Source of the DNA: Actinomyces glycerinitolerans
GTDB lineage: Bacteria > Actinomycetota > Actinomycetes > Actinomycetales > Actinomycetaceae
DNA length: 64,000 nt
NCBI RefSeq assembly: GCF_900098745.1
Contig: NZ_FQTT01000009.1
Location: forward strand, 124,001 to 188,000
Reading direction: 5' to 3'
Under the pieces are notes generated by a model. That model was given only the letters and a program-made list of their open reading frames with translations, had not been told where the DNA came from and ran no database searches. Both the position numbers and the translations under genes were made by a program. This document shows positions 35,792-43,630 of the stretch, in pieces. Every line of letters begins with the position of its first letter. The stretch's first letter is position 1.

Positions 35792-37390
35792 GTGACGACA
35801 TCTCCCCATGGTGCCACCGGGGAGGAGGGCCGGATCGGCCCCGTCCTCGTGGTGGACTTCGGTGCCCAGTACGCCCAGCTGATCGCCCGCCGTGTGCGCG
35901 AGGCGAGCGTGTACTCCGAGATCGTGCCCCACAGCATGCCGGTGGCGGACATGCTCGCCAAGCAGCCGGCCGCCATCATCCTGTCCGGCGGGCCCGCCTC
36001 CGTGTACGCCGACGGCGCCCCGAGCGTGGACCCGGCCATGTTCGACGCGGGTGTGCCGGTGCTGGGCATCTGCTACGGCTTCCAGACGATGGCCCAGGCG
36101 CTCGGCGGCACCGTCGGGCGCACCGGCACCCGCGAGTACGGGCACACCGACGCCGACGTCGACCCCGACTCCTGCCTGTTCGCCGGCACCCCCGTCCGGC
36201 AGGCGGTGTGGATGAGCCACGGCGACGCCGTGCAGGCCGCCCCGGCCGGATTCACCGTCACCGCCTCCACCTCGCAGACGCCCGTGGCCGCCTTCGAGGA
36301 CTCCGCCCGGCGCCTGTACGGGCTGCAGTGGCACCCCGAGGTCATGCACTCGCAGTTCGGCCAGCGGGCGCTGGCCAACTTCCTCCGCGACGGCGCCGGC
36401 ATCCCCGCCACCTGGACGCCGGGCAATATCATCGACGAGCAGGTCGAGCGCATCCGCGAGCGGGTGGGCGACGCCCACGTCATCTGCGGCCTGTCCGGCG
36501 GCGTCGACTCCTCCGTGGCGGCGGCCCTGGTGCACCGGGCCATCGGGGACCAGTTGACCTGCATCTTCGTGGACCACGGCCTGCTGCGCGCCGGCGAGCG
36601 CGAGCAGGTGGAGCGCGACTACGCCCGGGGCATGGGCATCCGCGTGATCACCGTGGACGAGTCCGAGCGCTTCCTGACCGCACTCGCGGGCGTCACCGAG
36701 CCGGAGGCCAAGCGCAAGATCATCGGCCGGGAGTTCATCCGCTCCTTCGAGGCCGCCCAGCGGCGCGTGATCGCGGAGGTCGGCGCCGCCGGCGGCGAGA
36801 TCAAGTTCCTGGTGCAGGGCACGCTGTACCCGGACGTGGTGGAGTCCGGCGGCGGTGAGGGCGCCGCCAACATCAAGAGCCACCACAATGTGGGTGGGCT
36901 GCCCGAGGATCTGGACTTCGAGCTGATCGAGCCGCTGCGGGCGCTGTTCAAGGACGAGGTGCGCGCGATCGGGCGGGAGTTGGGCGTGCCCGAGGGGATC
37001 GTGGCCCGCCAGCCCTTCCCCGGGCCGGGCCTGGGCATTCGCGTCATTGGTGAGGTGACGGCGGAGAACCTGCGGATCCTGCGGGCCGCGGACGGCATCG
37101 CCCGCGAGGAGTTGACGGCGGCCGGGCTGGATGAGGAGATCTGGCAGTGCCCGGTGGTGCTGCTGGCCGGTGTGCGGTCCGTGGGCGTGCAGGGCGACGG
37201 GCGCACCTACGGGCATCCGGTGGTGCTGCGGCCGGTGAGCAGTGAGGACGCGATGACGGCGGACTGGACGCGTCTGCCCTACGACGTGCTGGCCCGTATC
37301 TCCACGCGCATCACCAACGCCGTCCCCGAGGTCAACCGCGTGGTGCTGGACGTGACCAGCAAGCCCCCCGCCACCATCGAGTGGGAGTAG
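35792..37390 (+). CDS. guaA: GMP synthase (glutamine-hydrolysing), full length
   Basis: This 532-residue enzyme aminates XMP to GMP. The N-terminal class I glutaminase starts at [17 protein letters not shown]; its catalytic Cys is in [11 protein letters not shown] and its His/Glu pair in LQWHPEV. The ATP-pyrophosphatase domain has the P-loop [13 protein letters not shown] near residue 233, and the C-terminal dimerisation domain ends PPATIEWE. The start is taken as GTG 35792 from the -10 position. Length fits the usual 510-535. A second, glutaminase-less GMP synthase lies about 1 kb downstream, beyond a toxin-antitoxin pair. Confidence 0.96.
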   Translation: MTTSPHGATGEEGRIGPVLVVDFGAQYAQLIARRVREASVYSEIVPHSMPVADMLAKQPAAIILSGGPASVYADGAPSVDPAMFDAGVPVLGICYGFQTMAQALGGTVGRTGTREYGHTDADVDPDSCLFAGTPVRQAVWMSHGDAVQAAPAGFTVTASTSQTPVAAFEDSARRLYGLQWHPEVMHSQFGQRALANFLRDGAGIPATWTPGNIIDEQVERIRERVGDAHVICGLSGGVDSSVAAALVHRAIGDQLTCIFVDHGLLRAGEREQVERDYARGMGIRVITVDESERFLTALAGVTEPEAKRKIIGREFIRSFEAAQRRVIAEVGAAGGEIKFLVQGTLYPDVVESGGGEGAANIKSHHNVGGLPEDLDFELIEPLRALFKDEVRAIGRELGVPEGIVARQPFPGPGLGIRVIGEVTAENLRILRAADGIAREELTAAGLDEEIWQCPVVLLAGVRSVGVQGDGRTYGHPVVLRPVSSEDAMTADWTRLPYDVLARISTRITNAVPEVNRVVLDVTSKPPATIEWE

Positions 37391-37453
37391 TCGTCGGAGT
37401 CTCCCTGACCGCCAGGCATAGCTAGCAAATAGGTATATTTTGCACCGCATAGC

Positions 37454-37462
37454 TGGTATGAT
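37454..37462 (+). promoter_or_regulatory. Extended -10 promoter of the toxin-antitoxin operon
   Basis: TGGTATGAT (TGn plus TATGAT) lies 25 bp before the antitoxin ATG. Upstream, GCATAGCTAG and GCATAGCTGG form a direct repeat and GCAAATAGGTATATTTTGC a rough palindrome (about 37424-37443). The AT-rich block suits autoregulation by the antitoxin. Confidence 0.5.
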
Positions 37463-37487
37463 TTGTCTTGACGGAAAGAGGCATGTC

Positions 37488-37733
37488 ATGGCAATGAGAC
37501 AGATCGCCACGAGGGTCGACGCGGAGCAGGCGGAGCTCTTCAAGGAGACCACGAGAAAGCTCGGCACTACCCCGGCGGACGTGCTGCGCATGTTCGTGAC
37601 CGCCTTCAACAGTCACCGTGGCTTCCCCTACGACGTGCGCCTCTCGGAGGACGTCGAGCCGTTCGCCACCGAGGAGGACGCCACCAGGTTTGCGACAGAC
37701 CTCTCCCTGAGGGCGATCAATGAGACGCGGTGA
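37488..37733 (+). CDS. RelB/DinJ-like antitoxin
   Basis: This 81-residue protein has a ribbon-helix-helix N-terminus (RQIATRVDAEQAELFKETTRKLG) and the RelB/DinJ-type segment TTPADVLRMFVTAF, followed by an acidic tail that would wrap the toxin. The start at 37488 has AAAGAGG upstream. It overlaps the toxin gene by 14 bp, the usual antitoxin-first arrangement. RHH antitoxins of this type normally pair with RelE/YafQ toxins, but the partner here looks like MazF/PemK. Confidence 0.82.
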   Translation: MAMRQIATRVDAEQAELFKETTRKLGTTPADVLRMFVTAFNSHRGFPYDVRLSEDVEPFATEEDATRFATDLSLRAINETR

Positions 37734-38043
37734 GGTTTGGACGCTGCGCGACGATGCCTACGCTAGCAAGGCGCGACCGGTCGTTGTCGTACAGAACGAT
37801 GAGCTGACAGGCTTCGGATCGGTTGTCCTGTGCCTATTCACGAGCTTCGACTCGCGCGACATCCCCACGAGGGTCCCTATCGAGCCGAGTGAAGGCAATG
37901 GGCTTGCGAAGCCGAGCTACGTGATGACCGAGAAGATCGTCACTGTGGACAAACAACTTCTCGGAAAGCGAGTTGGCATCCTGGACAAAGATGACATGGC
38001 CGAGGTCTCGCGGCAGTTGGTCGTCGTCTTGGGCCTGGAATAG
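37720..38043 (+). CDS. MazF/PemK-like endoribonuclease toxin
   Basis: This 107-residue protein has the MazF/PemK fold. It opens GEVWTLRDDAYASKARPVVVVQND, where GEVW and RPVVVVQ are family hallmarks, and contains VIL-type beta strands (GFGSVVLCLF) and PSYVMTEKIVTVDKQLLGKRVG, matching the region with the Thr/Ser that contacts RNA. MazF toxins cleave mRNA at short sequences. It is translationally coupled with the upstream antitoxin. No frame damage is seen, so the module is probably active. Confidence 0.86.
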   Translation: MRRGEVWTLRDDAYASKARPVVVVQNDELTGFGSVVLCLFTSFDSRDIPTRVPIEPSEGNGLAKPSYVMTEKIVTVDKQLLGKRVGILDKDDMAEVSRQLVVVLGLE

Positions 38044-38057
38044 GCGCAGCCTGAAGG

Positions 38058-38083
38058 GGCTCTTCCGGTTTGGGGCGGGGGAG
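38058..38083 (+). mobile_element. Orphan ISL3-like terminal sequence (site 3)
   Basis: GGCTCTTCCGGTTTGGGGCG begins 14 bp after the toxin stop. It shares GGCTCTTCCGGTT with the terminal sequence ending at 50425 and TTGGGGCGGGG with site 2 at 12075. No transposase is present. Confidence 0.4.
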
Positions 38084-38115
38084 CTTACGCGAGGGGCTGC
38101 GTGTCCGGGGTGGAA

Positions 38116-38237
38116 GTGTCAATATCGATGACAAACACTCTCGATGCCGGCGAGAGCCGACCCAGCACCCGCATGATTCCAACGTTTTGTTCGCTGCCGC
38201 CAACGCCCCCGGACTCGTTTGTCATCGATTTTGACAT
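38116..38237. repeat. 122-bp element with 21-bp terminal inverted repeats (copy A)
   Basis: Arms 38116-38136 and 38217-38237 pair at 19 of 21 positions. Inside is a perfect 6-bp hairpin (CTCTCG at 38138-38143, CGAGAG at 38151-38156). The centre contains GCATGATTCCAACGTTTTG. It aligns without gaps to copy B at 50193-50314 at about 61% identity by hand count. A minus-strand frame MSKSMTN...QNVGIMR spans it, but no ribosome site precedes it. Confidence 0.8.
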
Positions 38238-38342
38238 CTTGGGTGCCCGCTCGTCGGGAGGGGCGGCTTCTTCCGCGCCATCTCGGGGAATGGCAGTAGA
38301 GTCGGGCGCGAACCCGCGCACGCGACGATGAAGGAGACCGCC

Positions 38343-39326
38343 GTGGACTTCACCTCCAACCAACGCCCCGCCGACATGGAGCGCATCACCACCCCCGAGC
38401 TGGCGGACGCCTTCATCGCCGAGGCCGTCGACGCCGTGCGCGCGCAGGTCGGCTACGGCAAGGTGCTGCTCGCCCTGTCCGGCGGCGTCGACTCCTCCGT
38501 CGTCGCCGCCCTGCTCATCAAGGCGATCGGCAAGCAGCTGATCAGCGTCCACGTCAACCACGGCCTGATGCGCAAGGGAGAATCCGAGCAGGTGATTGAG
38601 GTCTTCCGGGACGGGCTGGACGCCAACCTCGTGTACGTCGACGCCACGGACCGGTTCCTGAACCTGCTGGCGGGCGTGGCCGAGCCCGAGGCCAAGCGCA
38701 AGCTCATCGGCGCCGAGTTCATCAACGTGTTCGCCGAGGAGGCGGCGAAGCTGGAGGGTGTCGGCTTCCTGGGGCAGGGCACCATCTACCCCGACATCCT
38801 CGAGTCCGCCGACGGCGTCAAGGCCCACCACAACGTCGGCGGCCTGCCCGAGGACATGGACTTCGAACTCGTTGAGCCCGTCAAGCTCCTGTACAAGGAC
38901 GAGGTGCGCGTCGTCGGCCGCCGGCTCGGCCTGCCGGAGTCCATGGTGGAGCGCCAGCCCTTCCCCGGCCCGGGGCTGGGGGTGCGCTGCCTGGGCGCCA
39001 TCACCCGCGACCGCCTGGAGGCGCTGCGCGAGGCCGACGCCGTCGTCCGCGAGGAGATCGAGGCCGCCGGCCAGGACATCTGGCAGTACTTCTGCGTGGT
39101 GCCGGACATGCGCGCCACCGGCGTGCGCGACGGCAAGCGAGCCTTCGACTGGCCCGTCATCATCCGCTGCGTCAACACCGTCGACGCCATGACCGCCGAG
39201 GTGCCCGAGCTCGACTGGGCGCTGCTGCGGCGGATCACCGCCCGTATCCTGGCGGAGGTCCCCGGCGTGTGCCGTGTGGCCTACGACCTCACCCCCAAGC
39301 CCGTCGGCACCATCGAGTGGGAGTAG
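38343..39326 (+). CDS. GMP synthase ATP-pyrophosphatase-type paralogue without glutaminase domain
   Basis: This 327-residue protein matches only the synthetase half of GuaA. It has P-loop [34 protein letters not shown], the [16 protein letters not shown] segment and the C-terminal GTIEWE, so XMP- and ATP-binding parts look intact. The class I glutaminase domain is missing entirely. The start is GTG 38343 with AAGGAG six bases upstream, which excludes hidden N-terminal sequence. It could use ammonia directly, or borrow a glutaminase, as archaeal two-subunit GMP synthases do. It differs clearly from the neighbouring full-length GuaA (VNHGLMRKGE versus [10 protein letters not shown]), so it is not a recent local duplicate and may have been acquired. 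Confidence 0.9.
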   Translation: MDFTSNQRPADMERITTPELADAFIAEAVDAVRAQVGYGKVLLALSGGVDSSVVAALLIKAIGKQLISVHVNHGLMRKGESEQVIEVFRDGLDANLVYVDATDRFLNLLAGVAEPEAKRKLIGAEFINVFAEEAAKLEGVGFLGQGTIYPDILESADGVKAHHNVGGLPEDMDFELVEPVKLLYKDEVRVVGRRLGLPESMVERQPFPGPGLGVRCLGAITRDRLEALREADAVVREEIEAAGQDIWQYFCVVPDMRATGVRDGKRAFDWPVIIRCVNTVDAMTAEVPELDWALLRRITARILAEVPGVCRVAYDLTPKPVGTIEWE

Positions 39327-39336
39327 TCGGCAGCTG

Positions 39337-40320
39337 CTATTCCTTGCCGAAGTTCTCGGGCTTTATCTCAGCGAGGCGGCGATCGATGTCGGCCAGCTCC
39401 GCGGCGGTGAGCACAATGTCCGCGGCGGCGAGGTTCTCGCGCATGCGGTCGGGGTTGGTGGTGCCGGCCACGGGGATGAGGTTGGGGCCCTTGGCCAGCA
39501 GCCACGCCAGGCAGATCTGAGCCCAGGTGGCGTCATGGGCATTCGCGTACTCGTCGAGCAGCGCATACAGGGGCGCCGCCTGCGCCACGCCCTTGGCGGA
39601 GAACTGCGTCATCATGCGACGGTAGTCGTCGCCCTCGCGGAAGAGGCGGTTGGGGTCGGTGCGCGCGGACAGGAATCCCTTCATCAAGGGGGTGAACACG
39701 GTGAAGGCGATGCCCAGTTCCTGCGTCACGGGAATCATGGCCTCGTGCTCGCGGCGGGACATGTTGATCACGTTCTGGATGGCGACGACGGGCGTTACGG
39801 CGTGTGCGCGGCGCAGGTACTCCTCGCCGGTCTCGGAGATTCCCCAGTTGAGCACCTTCCCCTCGGCCATGAGCTCGGCCATGGTCTGGGCCACGGCCTC
39901 CGGCTCGGTGTTGGGATCGATGCGGGCCTGATACACCAGGTCGAGGTGGTCGAATCCCAGCTGGCGGAGCGATTTCTCCACCGTGGCGCGAATGGCCGCC
40001 GCGGAGGAGTCGAGGGTGAGGCTGTGATCGGCGTTGATGGTCACTCCGAACTTGGTGGCCGCAACCACCTGCTCGCGATACGGGGCCAAGGCCGTGCCCA
40101 CGACCTCCTCGTTGATCGAGGACTTGCCCGACCGGGTGATGCCGGTATAGGTGGTGGCCGTGTCGAAGTAGGTGTACCCGGCCTCGACCGCTTCGCGTAC
40201 GGTGCGCACGCCGTCGTCGAACTCCATCGCGTACCCGTGCGCATGGCTGATGCCCATACAGCCGTAGCCGATCGGTGCGACATCGAACCCGCTTCCGCCG
40301 AGACTGCGCTTGCTCGTCAT
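39337..40320 (-). CDS. Aldo/keto reductase lacking the tetrad histidine
   Basis: This 327-residue AKR of the YakC/IolS-like group has a (beta/alpha)8 barrel. Asp and Tyr of the tetrad are in YFDTATTYTG and the Lys in VAATKFGV, but the segment that normally reads YYQHRVD is YQARID here, so the catalytic His is Ala. NADPH-binding segments near the C-terminus (GTTNPDRMRENL) are present. The start at 40320 has GGAGGAG upstream. It converges with the second GMP synthase, 10 bp away, and diverges from the GNAT gene. Loss of His usually lowers ketone reduction and can shift the reaction, as in steroid 5beta-reductases where it is Glu. Confidence 0.9.
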   Translation of the reverse strand: MTSKRSLGGSGFDVAPIGYGCMGISHAHGYAMEFDDGVRTVREAVEAGYTYFDTATTYTGITRSGKSSINEEVVGTALAPYREQVVAATKFGVTINADHSLTLDSSAAAIRATVEKSLRQLGFDHLDLVYQARIDPNTEPEAVAQTMAELMAEGKVLNWGISETGEEYLRRAHAVTPVVAIQNVINMSRREHEAMIPVTQELGIAFTVFTPLMKGFLSARTDPNRLFREGDDYRRMMTQFSAKGVAQAAPLYALLDEYANAHDATWAQICLAWLLAKGPNLIPVAGTTNPDRMRENLAAADIVLTAAELADIDRRLAEIKPENFGKE

Positions 40321-40384
40321 GCCTCTCCTCCGTGTCGGCCGGGTGCGCGTCAGATATCGACGTCCTCGGCGTCCTGCAATACGT

Positions 40385-40414
40385 GTATAACTCGGATCTT
40401 TGACCCGTGTCCAA
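40385..40414 (-). promoter_or_regulatory. Promoter of the aldo/keto reductase gene
   Basis: On the minus strand TTGGAC (40409-40414) and TTATAC (40385-40390) are 18 bp apart, 65 bp upstream of the start codon. Confidence 0.5.
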
Positions 40415-40507
40415 CGCCTATATCTTATAGTTATGCATGTATGACATGTATGGAAGGCTCGGTTGTGAGCTCCTGAGGGCGTGCGAACAGGACTCGCCGC
40501 AGGTGCC

Positions 40508-40535
40508 TTGCAATGGCGGTATTTCGCCCTAAAAT
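40508..40535 (+). promoter_or_regulatory. Promoter of the GNAT gene
   Basis: TTGCAA (40508-40513) and TAAAAT (40530-40535) are 16 bp apart. The -10 ends eight bases before the ATG at 40544, so the message is probably leaderless. Confidence 0.55.
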
Positions 40536-40543
40536 CTCCCGTC

Positions 40544-41068
40544 ATGACGATCGACGACGATGCTGTACTGATTCGGCCGCTGCGCCCCGAGGAGGCGCTT
40601 CTGCTGGAGGACTTCCTGCTGGAGGCCGTATACGTGCCCGAGGACTTCACCGGGCAGGTGCCGCGCAGCGTCATCTACGACGACCCCATGTGCCGCGCCC
40701 ACTTCGAGGGCTTCGGGACGCTGCCGGATGACCGGGCGCTGGTTGCGGAAGTGGACGGTCGCGTCGTCGGTGCCTGCTGGGTGCGCACCACCGACTGCTA
40801 TGGCCGTTTGGACGACTCGACGCCGGCATTCGCGATCTCCCTTTACCGGGAGTACCGGGGCCGGGGAATCGGCACCCGGATGCTGCGGTGCATGCTCGAA
40901 CAGCTGCGGGAGGCCGGCTACGCGCGTGCCTCGCTCGGCGTCGCCAAGGCCAATCGGGCCGTGCACCTGTATGAGCGGTTGGGCTTCCGGATCGTGGGCG
41001 ACGGCTTCGACGAGACCGAATGGCTGATGGTGCGTGAGCTCCAAGATGCGCCCGCCGCGGCAGGCTGA
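40544..41068 (+). CDS. GNAT-family N-acetyltransferase (RimI-like)
   Basis: This 174-residue GNAT acetyltransferase has the acetyl-CoA loop REYRGRGIGTRMLRCML and the following GVAKANRAVHLYERLGFRIVG, the family hallmarks. The start at 40544 is set by the promoter eight bases upstream rather than the in-frame start at 40481. A MerR-family regulator follows after 63 bp. The substrate is unknown. Confidence 0.9.
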   Translation: MTIDDDAVLIRPLRPEEALLLEDFLLEAVYVPEDFTGQVPRSVIYDDPMCRAHFEGFGTLPDDRALVAEVDGRVVGACWVRTTDCYGRLDDSTPAFAISLYREYRGRGIGTRMLRCMLEQLREAGYARASLGVAKANRAVHLYERLGFRIVGDGFDETEWLMVRELQDAPAAAG

Positions 41069-41131
41069 TCCCTTACAGTCGGCGCGCAACCCCGGAGCTA
41101 CCCGCGCACGGGCAGCCGGAGGAGGACCGGC

Positions 41132-41977
41132 ATGAGACAAGATGATCTCAGCAGAGACCTCATCAAGGTCTCCGAGATGGCGGCGCTGCACGGCGTCTCC
41201 CGGCAGACGCTCATCCTGTACGACCGCAACGGGCTGCTCAAGCCTGCCCACGTGAGCGATACCGGCTACCGCTACTACTCGATCGACCAGGTGCCGCGGC
41301 TGCGCCTGATCTGCCTGCTCAAGGCGATGGGTGTGCCGCTCGCCCGGATCAAGGCATATCTGGATGACCGCTCTGTGGAGGGCATACGCGGTCTACTGCG
41401 TGAGCGCGCCGCGCAGATCGAGGAGGAGATCGTCCGCCTGCGGCTTCAGTGGGAGGATATCGCCCGGCTTGACGATATCTTCGCGACCGCGACCGCCAGC
41501 GAGAAGAATGTGGACACCCCGCATGTGCGCACACTCCCGCAGCGGCGGGCGTTGTTCGCACCGTACCCCGCGGAGGGGGACGCGGATCTCAAACGACTGC
41601 ACCTGGCGCTCATGGACGCCTGGGGGCGGCTCCTGGACGCCGGCGCCATCCCCTCACGCGGCTTCGGCTTCCTGCTGGACGCCGCAGCACTGGCGGGCGA
41701 CCGCCCGCTCGCGGGCGCCGGAAGTCTTATCATCCTGCCTCGCGAAATTCCCCTCGACGACGCCGAGTTCGTCACTTTGCCGGCGGGGGAGTACGCCTGC
41801 ATGTACAAGTACTCAATGCCCTACGACGTGGAGCCCGCCCGCGAGCTCCTGTCCTGGATGTCCGACCGGGGTATGCAAGCGGCGGGGCCGGTGGTGGACC
41901 GCTGCCTGCTGGATACCGTCTTCCACACCGAGGAGCACGACGCCGACTTCTGTCGCTTGGAGATCCTGCTCGCCTGA
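41132..41977 (+). CDS. MerR-family regulator with GyrI-like effector domain
   Basis: This 281-residue regulator has a MerR winged helix (IKVSEMAALHGVSRQTLILYDRNGLL, DTGYRYYSIDQVPRL), a coiled-coil dimerisation helix (about residues 80-120), and a C-terminal GyrI/BmrR-like ligand pocket (from about 130), with LPAGEYACMYKYSMPYDVEP. BmrR-type proteins sense aromatic and cationic compounds. It sits directly upstream of the UbiD operon in the same orientation, so it is a likely regulator of aromatic acid decarboxylation. RBS GGAGGAGG lies upstream of the ATG. Confidence 0.9.
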   Translation: MRQDDLSRDLIKVSEMAALHGVSRQTLILYDRNGLLKPAHVSDTGYRYYSIDQVPRLRLICLLKAMGVPLARIKAYLDDRSVEGIRGLLRERAAQIEEEIVRLRLQWEDIARLDDIFATATASEKNVDTPHVRTLPQRRALFAPYPAEGDADLKRLHLALMDAWGRLLDAGAIPSRGFGFLLDAAALAGDRPLAGAGSLIILPREIPLDDAEFVTLPAGEYACMYKYSMPYDVEPARELLSWMSDRGMQAAGPVVDRCLLDTVFHTEEHDADFCRLEILLA

Positions 41978-42008
41978 ACGCCGTCGGCAATTGCCTCGGG
42001 AAAGCCGC

Positions 42009-42034
42009 TTGACCCGATACCAACTACACAGTTG
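42009..42034 (+). promoter_or_regulatory. Candidate MerR-type operator upstream of the UbiD operon
   Basis: TTGACC at 42009-42014 is followed by the perfect palindrome CAACT-ACAC-AGTTG at 42021-42034. MerR proteins bind palindromes located just after a -35 element. No clear -10 follows at 19-20 bp, so this is tentative. Confidence 0.35.
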
Positions 42035-42103
42035 CAGGCTGGTTCCGTCCCCGGGGCGACGGCGGCCCCGCACCGTCCCGTATGGGCACAAAGGAGGCCT
42101 CCA

Positions 42104-43615
42104 ATGACGCAGATCCACCAGACCAGCCAGAACATCAACGACACCATCCACGACCTGCGCAGTGCACTCGACTACCTGCGGGACATGCCCGGACAGCTGC
42201 TCGAGACCGACACCGAAGTCGACTGCGACGCCGAGGTCTCGGGCGTCTACCGGCACGTGGGCGCGGGCGGCACCGTCGCCCGCCCCACCAAGGAGGGTCC
42301 GGCCATGGTCTTCAACAACGTCAAGGGCTTCGACGACGCCAAGGTCGCCATTGGCCTGCTCTCCAGCCGCAAGCGCGTCGCCGCCCTGCTGGGCATGGAC
42401 GAACAGTACCTGGGCCTGCAGATCGGTCAGAAACTCGCCGAGACCATCCCGCCCGCACCCATCGCGGAGGGCAAGCACATCGACTGCCAGGAGGTGGTGC
42501 ACCTGGCGACCGATCCGGACTTCGATCTGCGTCGGCTCGTGCCCGCCCCCACCAACACGCCCGAGGACGCCGGCCCCTACGTCACCATGGGCCTGATCGC
42601 CGGGCACAGCCCCTTCAACTCGGACACCGACGTCACCATTCACCGCCTGTGCATCGAGTCCAAGGACACGATGGGCATGTGGATAACGCCGGGCAGTCGG
42701 CACCTGGGCGCCTTCTTCGAGCAGTGGAAGGAGAAGGGAGAGGACATGCCCGTGACCGTGTCCATCGGTCTGGACCCGGCCGTGTACATGTGCGCCGGCT
42801 TCGAGGCGCCCACCACCCCGCTGGGGTATAACGAGTTGCAGATCGCCGGCGGTATCCGCGGCCGCGCCGTCGAGCTGGCCCCCGCCCTGACCGTGCCCGA
42901 GACCTGCATCGCCCACGCCGAGTATGTGATCGAGGGCTACCTGTCCATCACCGACACGGTGCGTGAGGACGTCAACACCAACACCGGCAAGGCCATGCCG
43001 GAGTTCCCCGGCTACACCGGCGAGGCCAAACCCGAACTGCCCGTCATCCACGTCACCGCCGTCACCCACCGCGAGCACCCGATCATGCAGTCCTGCATCG
43101 GGCCCTCTCACGAGCATGTGTCCATGGCCGGCATTCCCACCGAGGCCTCCATCTACAAGATGGTCGAGACCGCCATCCCCGGACGCCTGCTCAATGTGCA
43201 CGCCGCCCCCTGCGGCGGCGGTAAGTTCGTGGCCGTCCTCCAGTTCAAGAAGAGCTCCATCAACGATGAGGGGCGCCAGCGCAACGCGGCCATGCTTGCC
43301 TTCTCCGCCTTCTCCGAGCTCAAGCACGTGTTCTTGGTGGATGAGGACGTGGACATCTTCGACATGAGCGACGTCATGTGGGCGATGACCACACGCTTCC
43401 AGGCCGACACCGGCCTGATCACCATTCCCGGCGCCCACTGCCATGTGCTGGACCCGTCCAACGACCCGGCCTTCGCCCCCTCCATCCGCGTGCACGGCAT
43501 CGCCTGCAAGGCCATCTTCGACTGCACCGTCCCCTATGACCTGAAGGACGAGTTCCAGCGGTGCCGGTTCCTGGACATCGACCAGGACAAGTGGGCCGCC
43601 GAGCTCGCCCACTGA
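42104..43615 (+). CDS. UbiD-family prenylated-FMN-dependent decarboxylase
   Basis: This 503-residue UbiD-family protein should decarboxylate an aromatic or unsaturated acid using prenylated FMN. Visible conserved parts are YVTMGLIAGHSPFNSDTDVT, TPGSRHLGAFFEQW, the acidic catalytic segment AHAEYVIEGYL, and a C-terminal VPYDLKDEFQ. Length is typical. RBS AAAGGAGG precedes the ATG by six bases. It is first in a four-gene operon with an anion transporter, a UbiX and an LpdD-like protein, a layout like the gallate/hydroxybenzoate decarboxylase genes of lactobacilli (LpdC with LpdB and LpdD). The substrate is inferred from layout, not proven. Confidence 0.92.
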   Translation: MTQIHQTSQNINDTIHDLRSALDYLRDMPGQLLETDTEVDCDAEVSGVYRHVGAGGTVARPTKEGPAMVFNNVKGFDDAKVAIGLLSSRKRVAALLGMDEQYLGLQIGQKLAETIPPAPIAEGKHIDCQEVVHLATDPDFDLRRLVPAPTNTPEDAGPYVTMGLIAGHSPFNSDTDVTIHRLCIESKDTMGMWITPGSRHLGAFFEQWKEKGEDMPVTVSIGLDPAVYMCAGFEAPTTPLGYNELQIAGGIRGRAVELAPALTVPETCIAHAEYVIEGYLSITDTVREDVNTNTGKAMPEFPGYTGEAKPELPVIHVTAVTHREHPIMQSCIGPSHEHVSMAGIPTEASIYKMVETAIPGRLLNVHAAPCGGGKFVAVLQFKKSSINDEGRQRNAAMLAFSAFSELKHVFLVDEDVDIFDMSDVMWAMTTRFQADTGLITIPGAHCHVLDPSNDPAFAPSIRVHGIACKAIFDCTVPYDLKDEFQRCRFLDIDQDKWAAELAH

Positions 43616-43630
43616 GGGAGCGAGACGCCC

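Noticed and set aside
38085..38237. A 50-residue peptide gene on the minus strand in element copy A (and its counterpart in copy B)
   Set aside because: The frame is shared, but there is no ribosome site before either ATG and the arms co-vary as base pairs, which fits a structural element better. Kept as an alternative in the finding, not called as a gene.
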